Below, in pieces: positions 25,401-31,804 of a DNA stretch of 64,000 nucleotides. The position numbers and the translations under genes are program-made. The notes under the pieces were generated by a model that saw only the letters and a list, made by a program, of their open reading frames with translations, made no database searches and was not told the DNA's origin. Each line of letters opens with the position of its first letter. The stretch's first letter is position 1. The DNA is from Zantedeschia hybrid cultivar (lineage: Eukaryota > Streptophyta > Magnoliopsida > Alismatales > Araceae): assembly GCA_030544215.1 (NCBI GenBank), contig JARZZO010000008.1, forward strand, positions 20,600,614-20,664,613. The letters are read 5' to 3'.

Positions 25401-28400
25401 CCGCCATAGCGCCCGATCCGCCACCGGAGTGGGCCGGATTCGGCTACCGGACCGAAGGGGGTTGGGCCGCTGACGGGCCGAAGCCTGTTGGGCCCTGGGC
25501 TGCCGCGCTGCTCCCGGGCCGTAGGCTGGTGGGCCGCTGACGGGCTGAAGCCTGCTGGGCCGGGAGCGACGGTGCCGCTTATAGGCCGTAGGCTGCTGGG
25601 CCGCTGACGGGCCGAAGGCCGCCGGAGGGCCTGGTACTGCTGCTGTTGGGCTGAATGGGGTTTGGGCCTGCTTCAATGGGCCGAATCGGATTCTGCCTCA
25701 TCAGACCCCATCATTTTTGTCAATCTAAGAGATTCTTTTAATTTAATTTCTTTTTATTTAAAAGGGTGGCCAAGTGCCTCGAAGCTTCCGCCTTCGCAGG
25801 ATCTAAGGAGGGTTGACTGCGTGCAGCTTTAACCTTGCTTTTAGCAATAAAATAGCTTTCAAAACCTGTTACAAAATAATTTGATTTATGCACTGAAAAC
25901 CCCCCACACAGGAAGATCAAACATCTCCAGGGCCACGTTCAGTGATCCTTTGTGATCCCCTCTTTTCTAGTGGATAACATGGTACATTTACCACAAAAGA
26001 GAGAGAAGAGATCTTTTTGGTACACATTTGGATCGGAGTCCAAAAATACTGAGAGGAAAAAGACCCAAATGTTTGCCAAGTTTTGGAATAATATGAGAGG
26101 TTTTTTTAATATTTTCTCCTCCTCCTCTCTCAATATTACTGGACTTCAGTTCAAACATATACCGAGAGGATCTCCTCTCCAAAAGAAAATAGTCACTTCA
26201 GCCCGTTAACTTCTATTGCCCAACGAAAAGGAAGGGTTTACCAAGGGCAAACCACTGAGTGTGACATAAATGGAGGATCCATCTCCATCCCAAGGATAAC
26301 CTTGCCTTCACACATCACCCTTCCCATTAGGGAGCGAGCTAGCCCAAGGGGAAGAAGAGTCGTTGGAGAATCCTACTCGCTCCAAAGTCTTGCCTTGGTT
26401 GTTTGCTTTCTAGGTGATAAGATTGCAATGGCTGGCTTGGCCCTGGTGAAGAGGAAGGGACAAGAAGATTTTTCCAAGGCTCACCTTGGGGATAGCGAAG
26501 GATAGAAGGCCCCAGGGAGGATTTTTTTTTTTTTCTTTCTTTTATAATTTTTGAAAGGATCACCAGGTGTTCCCCCTGCAGAGCCCCGAGAGAAAATTCC
26601 ATCACTTGGCGTCTCCCTCTGACCAGCTGACGGCCGCCGAGCAGCAACGTAACCTCGTCCTTTGGCTGTGTGCGTCGACCGACGTCAGTATCTATCCCCC
26701 CACCCCACAGCCGCGGCACCAGAAGAGGACCCAAGGCTCCCCATCGACGACAAAGCATGCAATAATTATTTTAGTTTTTCTTATATATGCTCCTGTAAAC
26801 TTTTATTTGTACATATACTCTTTAACTTTCACGTATACACCCCCCTAATATCTTCAAAAATAGTATTGTAATTATATCCTTTGTTGTGAACTTGAATTAA
26901 ATACATTAAAAAGATTCCATATGTAAAATTTTACTGAATCTAACTTAGACGTATATATAAAAGATATCTAAATTTGACATACTCTATTAGAGTTCATGAG
27001 ACAATTTACGGGAGCGATGTAATCTCAATCTTTCCAAGGATGTCATTATTCTACTTTCGAACTTCCCCAGAAGCGCGGAACCTTAAAACCCCCCACTCAA
27101 GGGAAACGAACCCAACAAGTCATCTAACGAGGAACTCGCATTTATCGGTAAAAGTGCCCTCTTTGATTAATCCACTGATTGCATATCTTGGAATAAGTAA
27201 TCTAGAATTATTTATGTCCAAATGACTTCTGTTTTGAAATAGAATTACTATTCCAGAATAAGAAAAATAAAATATATAAAAATAAGCAATTCAAATTTTT
27301 CAAAAGATTGCTCGGTCAAATTTATTTAAAAATAAAGTAATCTTTCTCATGTGAACAGGTAATTCGGACAACCACAGTGAATAAGCTCGATTGAAAAAGA
27401 CATATCCGTCATCCTATGCAGAGCAAGCTGGAGAGGTCTTTACAGTTGAGCCTGGTAAATGCTTAACGAGCAGAACTGATTAAAATCTCGTACATGATCG
27501 AAGGGCTTCTTTCTTTATTTTGAACCCTAATATGTGCGCGCGTGCGCGCGTCTGTTCTTGTGCAGTGTAAGATAAATTTGAGATTTTTCAAAAAATCACG
27601 ATTTAATCATATGTTTTCATCTTAACATATTTTTCAGGAATAATTTTTGATTTATTGAAAATTCATAAATACAAAAAGTAACGATTTAATTATGATTTAA
27701 TCATTGATCCGATGGCGCCGAGTGACACGGCCATCGTTCAATAGATAAAAGTAACTCTAAAGATTACAAGTTGATTGTTTTACAAGAGTTTACATAGACG
27801 GAAAGATTTGGCACCTCGTTGTTAGCTCTTCATCACTTAAGGTTATATAGTATGTTCCAAGGTTTAGGCTGTAATATATTTGCAAACCGCTTTATAATAT
27901 TCACATATATAAAAGTGGCTATTGATGGGTTACTTGATAGATAATGGCCAAAGTGAGTCTCAATGAAACTCAAGTTTGAAGTATAGATTACTTTATAAAA
28001 TTAAGTTTAAATTAAAAGAATAACTATTCTTTAAGATTGACAAAAACAATACTTAAATCTAAATTTAATTGTCATATCATGTAGAAATATAGAATAAAAA
28101 TAACAATTCATGTCAATCATACTGAAACCTAGAACCCAGCCAAGTTTACGTTTACCACGCCATCATTTGATATCAATCTTAATATTTTAATCAAACGTTG
28201 ATTATATATAAATATTCTTGATGGTCACTAACGAATTCAAAAATGGAGTTATCTATTATTGTATACATTAAGAAATTAATCGGATTTATCCATATCCGCA
28301 TCTACACTACACCCAAAAGACGTTCCTTGAGCTAATTAATGACACGTTCCAATAGTCAGGTTGTTGATTACCGCTGAATCCCTTTGAGCAACCCATATCT

Positions 28401-29360
28401 CAGCATCCGGAAATGAGAAAACTAATGAAAAACGCACTGTTTACAAACGAAAGCAAGAAAAGGAGGTAGCAGTCTAAATTACTAGTATAGTTTTTTTAGT
28501 GAGAAGAGATCTTCTTAGTTCACGTTTAAATTGAAGTCCAATAATACTGAGAGGAAGAGAAAATCGAATATTGTAAATATATATATATATATAATTATAA
28601 AATGTGACAAATATCTAGATCCTATTGCTGGATTCCCATCCAAACGTATATTGAAATGATCTCTTTATTTTTCAGCTGGTTTGCAGTAGCTGGTTTGCCG
28701 CAGCAGTACTAGGGCTAGCAGCTCTAAGCTGTGAAAAAGTATAATAACAAGAGCTTGCATGGGTGGTAGTGGTACCTTAATCTTCTCAGAGTGCTCGTCC
28801 TCGACACCACAGGAGCCGAAGTAAGCCTCGGGGCTCCTCTCCACCAGCCCATGCTCCCTGCAGAAAGGTAACCAGTACCTGGCGAACCTTGCTGCCTCCA
28901 TGAACGCAAACAGGGTCAGCTGCGAGCCCCCATCATCCGAGATGTACACTGAGAGCTTGTTGGTTGGGTAGTCGAAGGCCATCGCCGACAGCGCCGTGTT
29001 CACGACGCTCATCGGCGGCTCTTTGGAGGGGTCCGCCGTGCATATGAACACGTCGAGGGCCGGCCAGTCCTCCCTGGGCACAGCGCTCGCGAGGCGTTCG
29101 GGGAACTCCCGCCTTCGGACGGGACGCCACCTGAAGGCCTGGACAAGGACCCACATGAAGGCCAAGACCAGCTCGGCGGCCGTGATGGAGAGGAAGAGGG
29201 AGAAGGAGAGGAAGGTGGGAGAGCTGAGGATGGAGAGGGTGCGGTGGTAGAGGAGCGCCAGGATGGCGCAGGAGTAGACCACAGCATGGGTGCGGTTGAG
29301 ATGGACCAGGGGGTCTACTTGCACGGTGTTGAGAACTGGAGGCTTGCCCTTGTCTTCCAT
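7436..29360 (-). CDS. Cellulose synthase-like protein G (gene A), six exons
   Basis: Coding exons are 28776-29360, 10219-10368, 9371-9496, 8607-9050, 8070-8417 and 7436-7978, all with GT-AG introns in phase 0, giving 731 residues. The protein is a family 2 glycosyltransferase of the CSLG type: two N-terminal membrane helices (about 25-42 and 52-78), the ISDDGGS motif with D142/D143, DCD at 304-306, VED at 444-446, QNKRW at 484-488, and a group of C-terminal helices after about 510. CSLG proteins are processive-type sugar transferases of the endomembrane system; some relatives add glucuronic acid to triterpenes. The substrate here is unknown. The ATG at 29360 lies 71 bp below a TATA box. Intron 1 is 18.4 kb because a Tat retrotransposon has entered it. 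No frame-breaking change is seen, so the gene may work if that intron is spliced. Confidence 0.88.
9845..9937 (-). mobile_element. Short poly(A) retroposon fragment in intron 2 of gene A
   Basis: A 93-bp insertion begins with about 17 T, that is, a poly(A) tail on the minus strand. It is flanked by GGTTCTAAC (9836-9844) and GGCTCTAAC (9938-9946), a 9-bp duplication with one difference. The remaining 75 bp, including GGGAAACCCTGGC and CAGGTAAAACCTGGGG, is too short to assign to a LINE or SINE family. It is absent from gene B's intron 2. Confidence 0.55.
10370..12857. other. Intron 1 of gene A, part downstream of the retrotransposon
   Basis: Non-coding intron sequence. The part at 11395-11600 aligns with gene B's intron 1 at 47515-47760 (landmark CATACTTTGTGGAATCAAAAAGA). 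The stretch 10560-11390 has no counterpart in gene B. Poly(A) runs occur at 11770 and 12188. A 26-bp tandem duplication (TTAATAGAGTGTATCAGAAA and a near copy) lies at about 12731-12783. I see no exon or gene here. Confidence 0.6.
12858..13996 (-). repeat. 3' LTR of the Tat element
   Basis: 1139 bp, TG...CA ends, nearly identical to 24566-25703. In element orientation this is the downstream LTR. Its TATA box at 13621-13628 points toward exons 2-6 of gene A, about 3.2 kb away. The U3 side contains many GGGCCG..AGGCTGCTGGGCC-type short repeats (13740-13930). Confidence 0.95.
13621..13628 (-). promoter_or_regulatory. TATA box of the 3' LTR
   Basis: TATAAATA on the minus strand, followed by TCCCGCTGTTTGTGG. 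The same box is at 25328-25335 in the 5' LTR. By position it should start retrotransposon RNA about 30 bp downstream. In this LTR it could drive read-through toward gene A exon 2. Confidence 0.6.
13997..14012 (-). other. Polypurine tract of the Tat element
   Basis: Directly before the 3' LTR on the minus strand the sequence is purine-rich (AAGAGTGGAGGG, then CTATG and the LTR's TGATG), preceded by GAGGAAGACA. This is where plus-strand DNA synthesis should start. The tract is interrupted by pyrimidines, so the exact primer is uncertain. Confidence 0.5.
14614..14621 (+). promoter_or_regulatory. TATA box of the antisense gene in the Tat element
   Basis: TATAAATA within GGGCTTATAAATACAGG, 266 bp upstream of the ATG at 14887, on the strand opposite to gag-pol. 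It is a well-formed plant TATA box in GC-rich sequence. It suggests that the antisense gene has its own promoter with a leader of about 240 nt. Confidence 0.6.
14887..17383 (+). CDS. Antisense extra gene of the Tat element, three exons
   Basis: Exons 14887-15970, 16036-16544 and 16625-17383 join in frame to 783 residues. Both introns are GT-AG, end in TTGCAG or CTCGCAG, and have a CTAAC branch-site-like motif upstream of the acceptor; the first splits a GCA codon. The N-terminal part is acidic and rich in S, E and G/A. The central part of exon 1 (from YFQLPSWTTP to FPTEWAPLA) resembles the family catalogued as 'putative gypsy type transposon' (Transposase_28), despite the name not a proven transposase. 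Exon 3 is a long coiled coil (QLEERAAEARAAAEAKEKA onward) with an acidic end. The frame could start upstream at 14569, but that ATG precedes the TATA box, so I chose 14887. Tat elements often carry such extra frames; their role is unknown. Confidence 0.75.
17730..18950. repeat. Array of 146-bp tandem repeats in the Tat element
   Basis: About eight copies with a period of exactly 146 bp, most more than 95% identical, between the end of gag-pol and the antisense gene. Each unit is itself two diverged halves of about 73 bp: one around CCGGATTACATGGCCGAAGCC, the other around CGGTTTGCATGGCCGAAGCC. The junction word varies as GTCTTTAAGAGAACC or GACTTTAAGAGGACC, in the order T,A,T,T,A,T,A,A, hinting at duplication in pairs. 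The repeated 61-codon frames inside are by-products of the repeat, not genes. Left of 17730 the similarity fades. Confidence 0.93.
19016..24514 (-). CDS. Gag-pol polyprotein of the Tat element
   Basis: One open frame of 1832 codons, counted from a GTG at 24514; the first ATG inside it is at 24460. Domains in order: Gag (about 200-370), a CX2HX4HX4C knuckle (455-468), protease (about 585-690), reverse transcriptase (about 830-1010, with FLDAYSGY and YIDDML), RNase H (about 1060-1180), a second RNase H of the archaeal type (about 1240-1370, LFVDGSA, AAEYEAL, SDSQL, ADALSR), and integrase (about 1430-1740, HHCC-like region, then D, D, E). Oddities: the catalytic protease Asp is Asn (605), one zinc-binding Cys of integrase is Tyr (1523), and the upstream in-frame ATG is followed by TGA at its fourth codon. 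So the frame is intact but its protease and integrase are probably weak or dead. Confidence 0.93.
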   Translation of the reverse strand: MTRRSGQSEAEAREASAQMLPSEGAPSAPPNPPLPTIPESFGSEDRVGVLQQQVATLAVAVTSLAPLQEMVSAIAQRMGLTGRHPQQAPLPPLYPVQDARFWPVPAPVSLDETAAARSEPSALPARAPRADRLTEQDYASSEYCPARTGGQSVATSAAPDLDRRLTAMRKEMQQMVSRPHGAPLASSILEQTPFTAELLATEVPPNFKLPKGPLYDGMTDPVYHFQRFNTYLRVRGISEAVRCRLFPLTLEKIALTWFETLAPDSIHSLVQLGQLFIDQFYDATRQSKTSASLLAIRQGPAETLHDYFTRFRTEAAQIPNLDSSIAVSAVISGCRDEGLLGSIGKRHPPTFQDLVARAHKYINREALMLSRGRGAAEAISAPAPQVVRPRPEDQEPSRKRYRREDWDRERRRDPQPRYLPLPAPPSRMLMEVKGMLRRPDRIKTDPRRRDPGRYCEYHREIGHTTDECRQLREEIDRIIREGRLPQYRREQPPQQNRDVPTAPRQQQPPAIEAAPPPKATSAPVESSHQRPSSGSIMMISGGPGEGSRPRQRNTVAAVEGEPKKPRLEDITFGAEDLTDVQVPHDDALVVNAVINNYDVHRIFVNNGSAPNILFYDCFEKLGLSEANMKPHRGPLYGFNGSPCRVEGIVRLPVTLGSAPRQLTVETDFAVVKIESAYNAIFGRRLIGGIGAVPSSFHQKLKFYTSHHGIGEAKGNQEAARQCYMISVKGKNAAETLTIESSAEVSPGEALLAVPVPGGEGRVLMIGSGLEKGEAEKLTEFLKKNLDVFAWSPADMPGVDPEVAEHRLHIDPDQPPVKQKRRTFNQERRAAIQAEVQKGLDAGHLREVHHPDWIANMVMVPKKDGKWRMCVHFTNLNKACPMDSFPLPRIDQVVDATSGHELLSFLDAYSGYHQIRMHPDDESKTSFTTDLGLYCYTRMPFGLKNAGATYQRLVNKVFATQLGRNMEVYIDDMLVKSRVAAEHLADLAETFSALRRYKMKLNPAKCAFGVASGKFLGYMVTHRGVEANPEKVSAIMKMRPPANLREVQKLNGRIAALSHFMSRAADYCFPFFKLLKKANNFDWTEECQTTFNQLKAYLSKVPILSKPIPGEPLSLYLAVSETALSTVLVREQEGVQKPIYYTSRALQGAELRNLALEKLALALVSSARRLRPYFLAHSVKVLTNQPLRQILSRPEVSGRLAKWAIELGEFDISYAPRVAIKAQALADFIAELTPGASATPQPEPEVVEAEATSAPAPPDKWRLFVDGSACSMGSGAGWILASPEGVVTEYALRFSFPATNNAAEYEALISGLRAAKKLGARNLKAFSDSQLIAGHISGEYEARDAVMASYLQVTRKILTQFDSCEIVRIPRAENTRADALSRLASTQDGGGGRMILVEELAEPSLGETEAMQVAEAEAEAETWMTPLVAFLLQGEVPPDPKEVKRIRQRSSHFLFLDGVLYKKSFGRPLLRCLGPAEADYAAREVHEGVCGAHAGGRALAHKLLRQGYWWPTLREDALALVRRYDQCQRFSSLIHQAATLLTPLSDPWPFAQWGIDLLGPFPVATGQRKFLIVAVDYFTKWVEAESLASITDNNAWNFVWKSIICRFGIPRAIISDNGKQFDSRRFGDNCASFGILHKFTSVAHPQANGQAEVTNRSLMQGLKTRLGEAKGRWVEELPSVLWAYRTTSRTPTGETPFRMAYGIEAVIPIEIGLPSPRVVAYSPEANEEGLKDHLDLIEEVRDKARIRLAAYQQRMAKYHNTRVKPRSFEVGSLVLRNAHASKPAEASGKLAPNWEGPYRIREVIRRGAYRLETLSGQPIPRTWNVERLRRYYM
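24546..24563 (-). other. Primer binding site of the Tat element
   Basis: Two bases after the 5' LTR, the minus strand reads TGGCGCCGTCTGTGGGAA, starting with the TGG expected from pairing with a tRNA CCA end. The TGGCGCCG start is typical of Tat elements, where it is usually attributed to tRNA-Arg. I could not check it against a tRNA. Confidence 0.75.
24566..25703 (-). repeat. 5' LTR of the Tat element
   Basis: 1138 bp, about 99% identical to the LTR at 12858-13996. The TATAAATA box is at 25328-25335 on the minus strand, followed by TCCCGCTGTTTGTGG. Flanked outside by GACCC (25704-25708). Several of the differences are C/T or G/A changes. Confidence 0.95.
26001..26180. mobile_element. MITE, family 1, complete copy
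   Basis: A 180-bp element with inverted arms of about 60 bp. The left arm runs GAGAAGAGATC...GGAGTCC...ATACTGAGAGG; the right arm, read on the other strand, runs GGAGAGGAGATC...GAAGTCC...ATATTGAGAG. The middle is T-rich. No clear target duplication was found. The same arm occurs at 28501 and at 29465. Confidence 0.7.
28501..28665. mobile_element. MITE, family 1, second copy
   Basis: The left arm GAGAAGAGATCTTCTT...GAAGTCCAATAATACTGAG matches the copy at 26001. The right arm survives only in part, as the reverse of AAGAGATCATTTCAATATACG. It lies about 110 bp from the end of exon 1 of gene A. The centre holds a short TA tract. Confidence 0.6.
28776..29360 (-). CDS. First coding exon of CSLG gene A
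   Basis: This exon holds codons 1-195: the N-terminal tail, two membrane helices, LDVFICTADP, and the ISDDGGSQLTLFAFMEAA nucleotide-sugar region. It ends in AAG before a GTACC donor, exactly where gene B's exon 1 ends, and both are 585 nt. It is listed separately because 18.4 kb lie between it and exon 2, so automatic annotation could report it as a short separate gene and report exons 2-6 as a truncated one. The in-frame upstream GTG at 29405 is not the start: the first in-frame ATG is at 29360, and an out-of-frame ATG at 29425 falls only about 6 bp below the TATA box, upstream of where transcription should begin. Confidence 0.85.
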
Positions 29361-29430
29361 TCTTCTTCTTTCGTATGCCAGGATTTGACAAGGGCTGGCG
29401 AACACACTCGCACAGTGGAAGCCATGGTTG

Positions 29431-29438
29431 CATTTATA
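29431..29438 (-). promoter_or_regulatory. TATA box of CSLG gene A
   Basis: TATAAATG on the minus strand within CCCCTATAAATGCAACC, 71 bp upstream of the ATG at 29360. Gene B has the matching box at 50047-50054 in the same context (CCCCTATAAATACAACC), which supports a real promoter and a leader of about 40 nt. Confidence 0.7.
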
Positions 29439-29464
29439 GGGGAGAATTAAGAAGGATGAGGTGT

Positions 29465-29520
29465 GAGAGGAGATCTTCTCAATACACTTTTTGGATCCAA
29501 GTCTAATAGTATTACTCTAT
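29465..29520. mobile_element. MITE family 1 arm, just upstream of the gene A TATA box
   Basis: GAGAGGAGATCTTCTC...GGATCCAAGTCTAATAGTATTACT matches one arm of the element at 26001. The other arm is missing. It begins about 27 bp upstream of the TATA box, inside the core promoter region. Gene B has unrelated sequence at this place, so the insertion postdates the duplication. Confidence 0.6.
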
Positions 29521-29525
29521 TATTA

Positions 29526-30792
29526 AATGAGAAGCGCCATAATTTTGTCTTGGCACCGCCTGGCCCAATAAAATGCCGCAGGGTCCATTTCTCTGGCAGC
29601 TGGCACATGTGGTCCTGGGCCCCTGGCATTTCGTATACGTTGCAAGCATGGGCCATTATTATTGTAATATCACCAGACCACAAAAGAGCATTCATTTGGC
29701 CAAGAATGCTCTGTCAAGCGTCATGACAAAACCATGGGCATGTGGGTTGGATGGCATGTAACTGCATTCTGAAGGTATTTATAATAATACGTAGAAGCCA
29801 TGAATACACACACAAATACCTAGTGTACTGGGATATATATACAAAAAACCTAAAAAAAAGTGTCAGGCATGCCACGAGCGCCACTACACATGCATCTGAT
29901 CAACAATGGGTCAAGAAAAGTCTTCAGGTAAATACAGCAATTGACAATATGAGATAAAAAATTTATATTGAAATATTAAAGGATTTATGACTTTGCTACT
30001 ATCTAGAAGAATTAGGCTCGGAGAATTTTATATTGGAGGTGAAAGATGGTCTTTACATCGTCCACGTGATCTACATAAAAGACCAAAGCTCTATAAAAAT
30101 CTAAAACAGGTATTTGATACCATTAAAATCTCATTGAATAACAAGTTACTATCTAAATGTTTGAATTTTTATCCACATTTTACCGCAAGGCAAAAAAATA
30201 CAACTGAAAAATGGAAAGCACATGTACGATTGTACCAATATTAACACTTCTAATTTCGAGCCAATTTTTTCTTGAAAAGATTTTCTCCGTTATCGGAAGA
30301 CTTTTCCCCAATGCCGTGATCCTTATGTTCTCTTTGGAGAATTATTTTAAGTTGTAAGATCCCACCACCTGCATGACAAGATATATCATATTCCCAAGGC
30401 CTTATGAGAGAGAGAAAGAGAACTATCATATGCTGCTCATACCTACATTAGCTCCCAAATTGAGGTCAAACGAACAAATTTTGTATGCAAAAGGAAGTAT
30501 GAGGTGTAGGGACTAGGTTTGGTCCGTTCCAAGCTGCTTGAATCCATCAAGTGACTGTGAAGAAGACATTACCAAGATATTGAATGATATTTTGATGATG
30601 CGATACACATGTCTGCAGATAGCCTCATAGTAGCCATAAGCTTTTCCATGCAACATTATTTTAACACCAAATATGTCAATAGGATTGAAACTAACTTTGA
30701 TGCTTTCCTTGCTATGTTAATGGTCTCCATAATTAACTTAGGGGTTGTTTGGTGTATCATAAAATACTGCAAAATGTTATAAATAATCGCGA

Positions 30793-30884
<92 letters not shown>

Positions 30885-31804
30885 CGATGCTACACTGCGT
30901 CTGCAGTGTTTCGACCTCTTCCCGATGTTTAAAAAAAAAAAGGATAATAAACTTTTAAATATTCAACTCTCCTAAAAAATAAATTTTATCTATTTTGACT
31001 TAAGTTTTACCATTGGATTGTGAGGCTTTCAATATAAGTCGTCGTATTTTACATTCGTAAATTGATAATGAATACTAAAATCCAAGGGGTAAGAATAATA
31101 TAGGAATTTATTATTTTTTTACTATTTTTGCATGATCTTTGAAAATTGAGATTTACAAGTCCAAATGGACAGTTAAGATCGAGTTTCGATCGAACTATAA
31201 TTGTATGATCAAAACAAGACCCCAAAAGATGGAAACAACCCTAAGGAGGGGTTATTGAATATTTAAAATTTTATTAAAAATTATTTTGTTAATATATAGG
31301 AATGAGGTTAAGATTGTTTTGATCCCAAGACTTTCATTTTCAACGTTCGATCTTGAAACTCAATTGGACCCATCCAATTGGGTACATATCAAAAAGTAAT
31401 ATCTAAAAGTGTTGAAAAATAATCAAAAAATAGAACGTCATATTAACCCTTAAGGTTGATTCCATCACCTAAGTTTTAATTTTAATCTCAAATGAAAGAC
31501 GCACTTAATTAGATGGCTACAATTGAATTTTTAAATTTGACAATAAAAAATAAATCCTAGGAGTGGAAACCAACCTATGGGGAATTTATGTATTTTAAAT
31601 TTTTTATTATTTTTTATTATTTTTTAACATCAAAATGTAGGAATTTTAGGAGGAGGGGCGCATCTAAGTTAGATGCACCCTAGGGTGCATTATATATATA
31701 AAATATACCAAATGTTAAAACACAAATAATGAAAATCCTCTAGTATTTATTTTTAATTCTTAAAATAAAATATTAAATACGGATGTCCAGATATCCTATT
31801 GTAA
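29526..31804. other. Upstream region of gene A and intergenic DNA
   Basis: The part 30100-30380 aligns with the gene B upstream region 50100-50470 (landmarks AATATTAACACTT, CTTTGGA.AATTATTTTAAG, and AAGAT.CCACC). The rest is AT-rich with no gene seen. It contains the long TA microsatellite. Confidence 0.55.
30796..30881. repeat. (TA)43 microsatellite
   Basis: 86 uninterrupted bases of alternating T and A, the longest simple repeat in the window. The 69-codon frame across it is meaningless. Confidence 0.97.

Larger units (their letters stand above)
12858..25703 (-). mobile_element. Full-length Tat-lineage Ty3/gypsy LTR retrotransposon
   Basis: The 12,846-bp element is bounded by LTRs beginning TGATG and ending CATCA, with the 5-bp target duplication GACCC at 12853-12857 and 25704-25708. 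It is oriented on the minus strand: 5' LTR at 24566-25703, PBS, gag-pol, a tandem-repeat spacer, an antisense gene, PPT, then 3' LTR at 12858-13996. The single gag-pol frame, the second RNase H after the usual one, the tRNA-Arg-type PBS and the antisense extra gene together place it in the Tat lineage (RIRE2-like). I counted about 13 substitutions and one single-base indel between LTRs, roughly 1%, so insertion was recent. It lies in intron 1 of CSLG gene A in the same orientation as the gene. The GC content is far above its surroundings. Confidence 0.95.
25709..28775. other. Intron 1 of gene A, part upstream of the retrotransposon
   Basis: Non-coding. It contains two MITEs of one family (26001-26180 and 28501-28665), a GC-richer stretch at 26220-26760 that I cannot identify, and AT-rich sequence. 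The stretch 27000-28500 shows no frame or motif worth calling. An alternating GCGC/GTGC tract lies near 27534-27552. Confidence 0.55.

Noticed and set aside
12853..25708. Element oriented on the plus strand because of the large plus-strand frames near its left LTR
   Set aside because: The PBS, gag-pol order and LTR TATA boxes all point to the minus strand; the plus-strand frames are the antisense gene.
29361..29425. Upstream starts for gene A (GTG at 29405, ATG at 29425)
   Set aside because: The GTG is not a normal plant start. The ATG is out of frame and too close to the TATA box to be transcribed.
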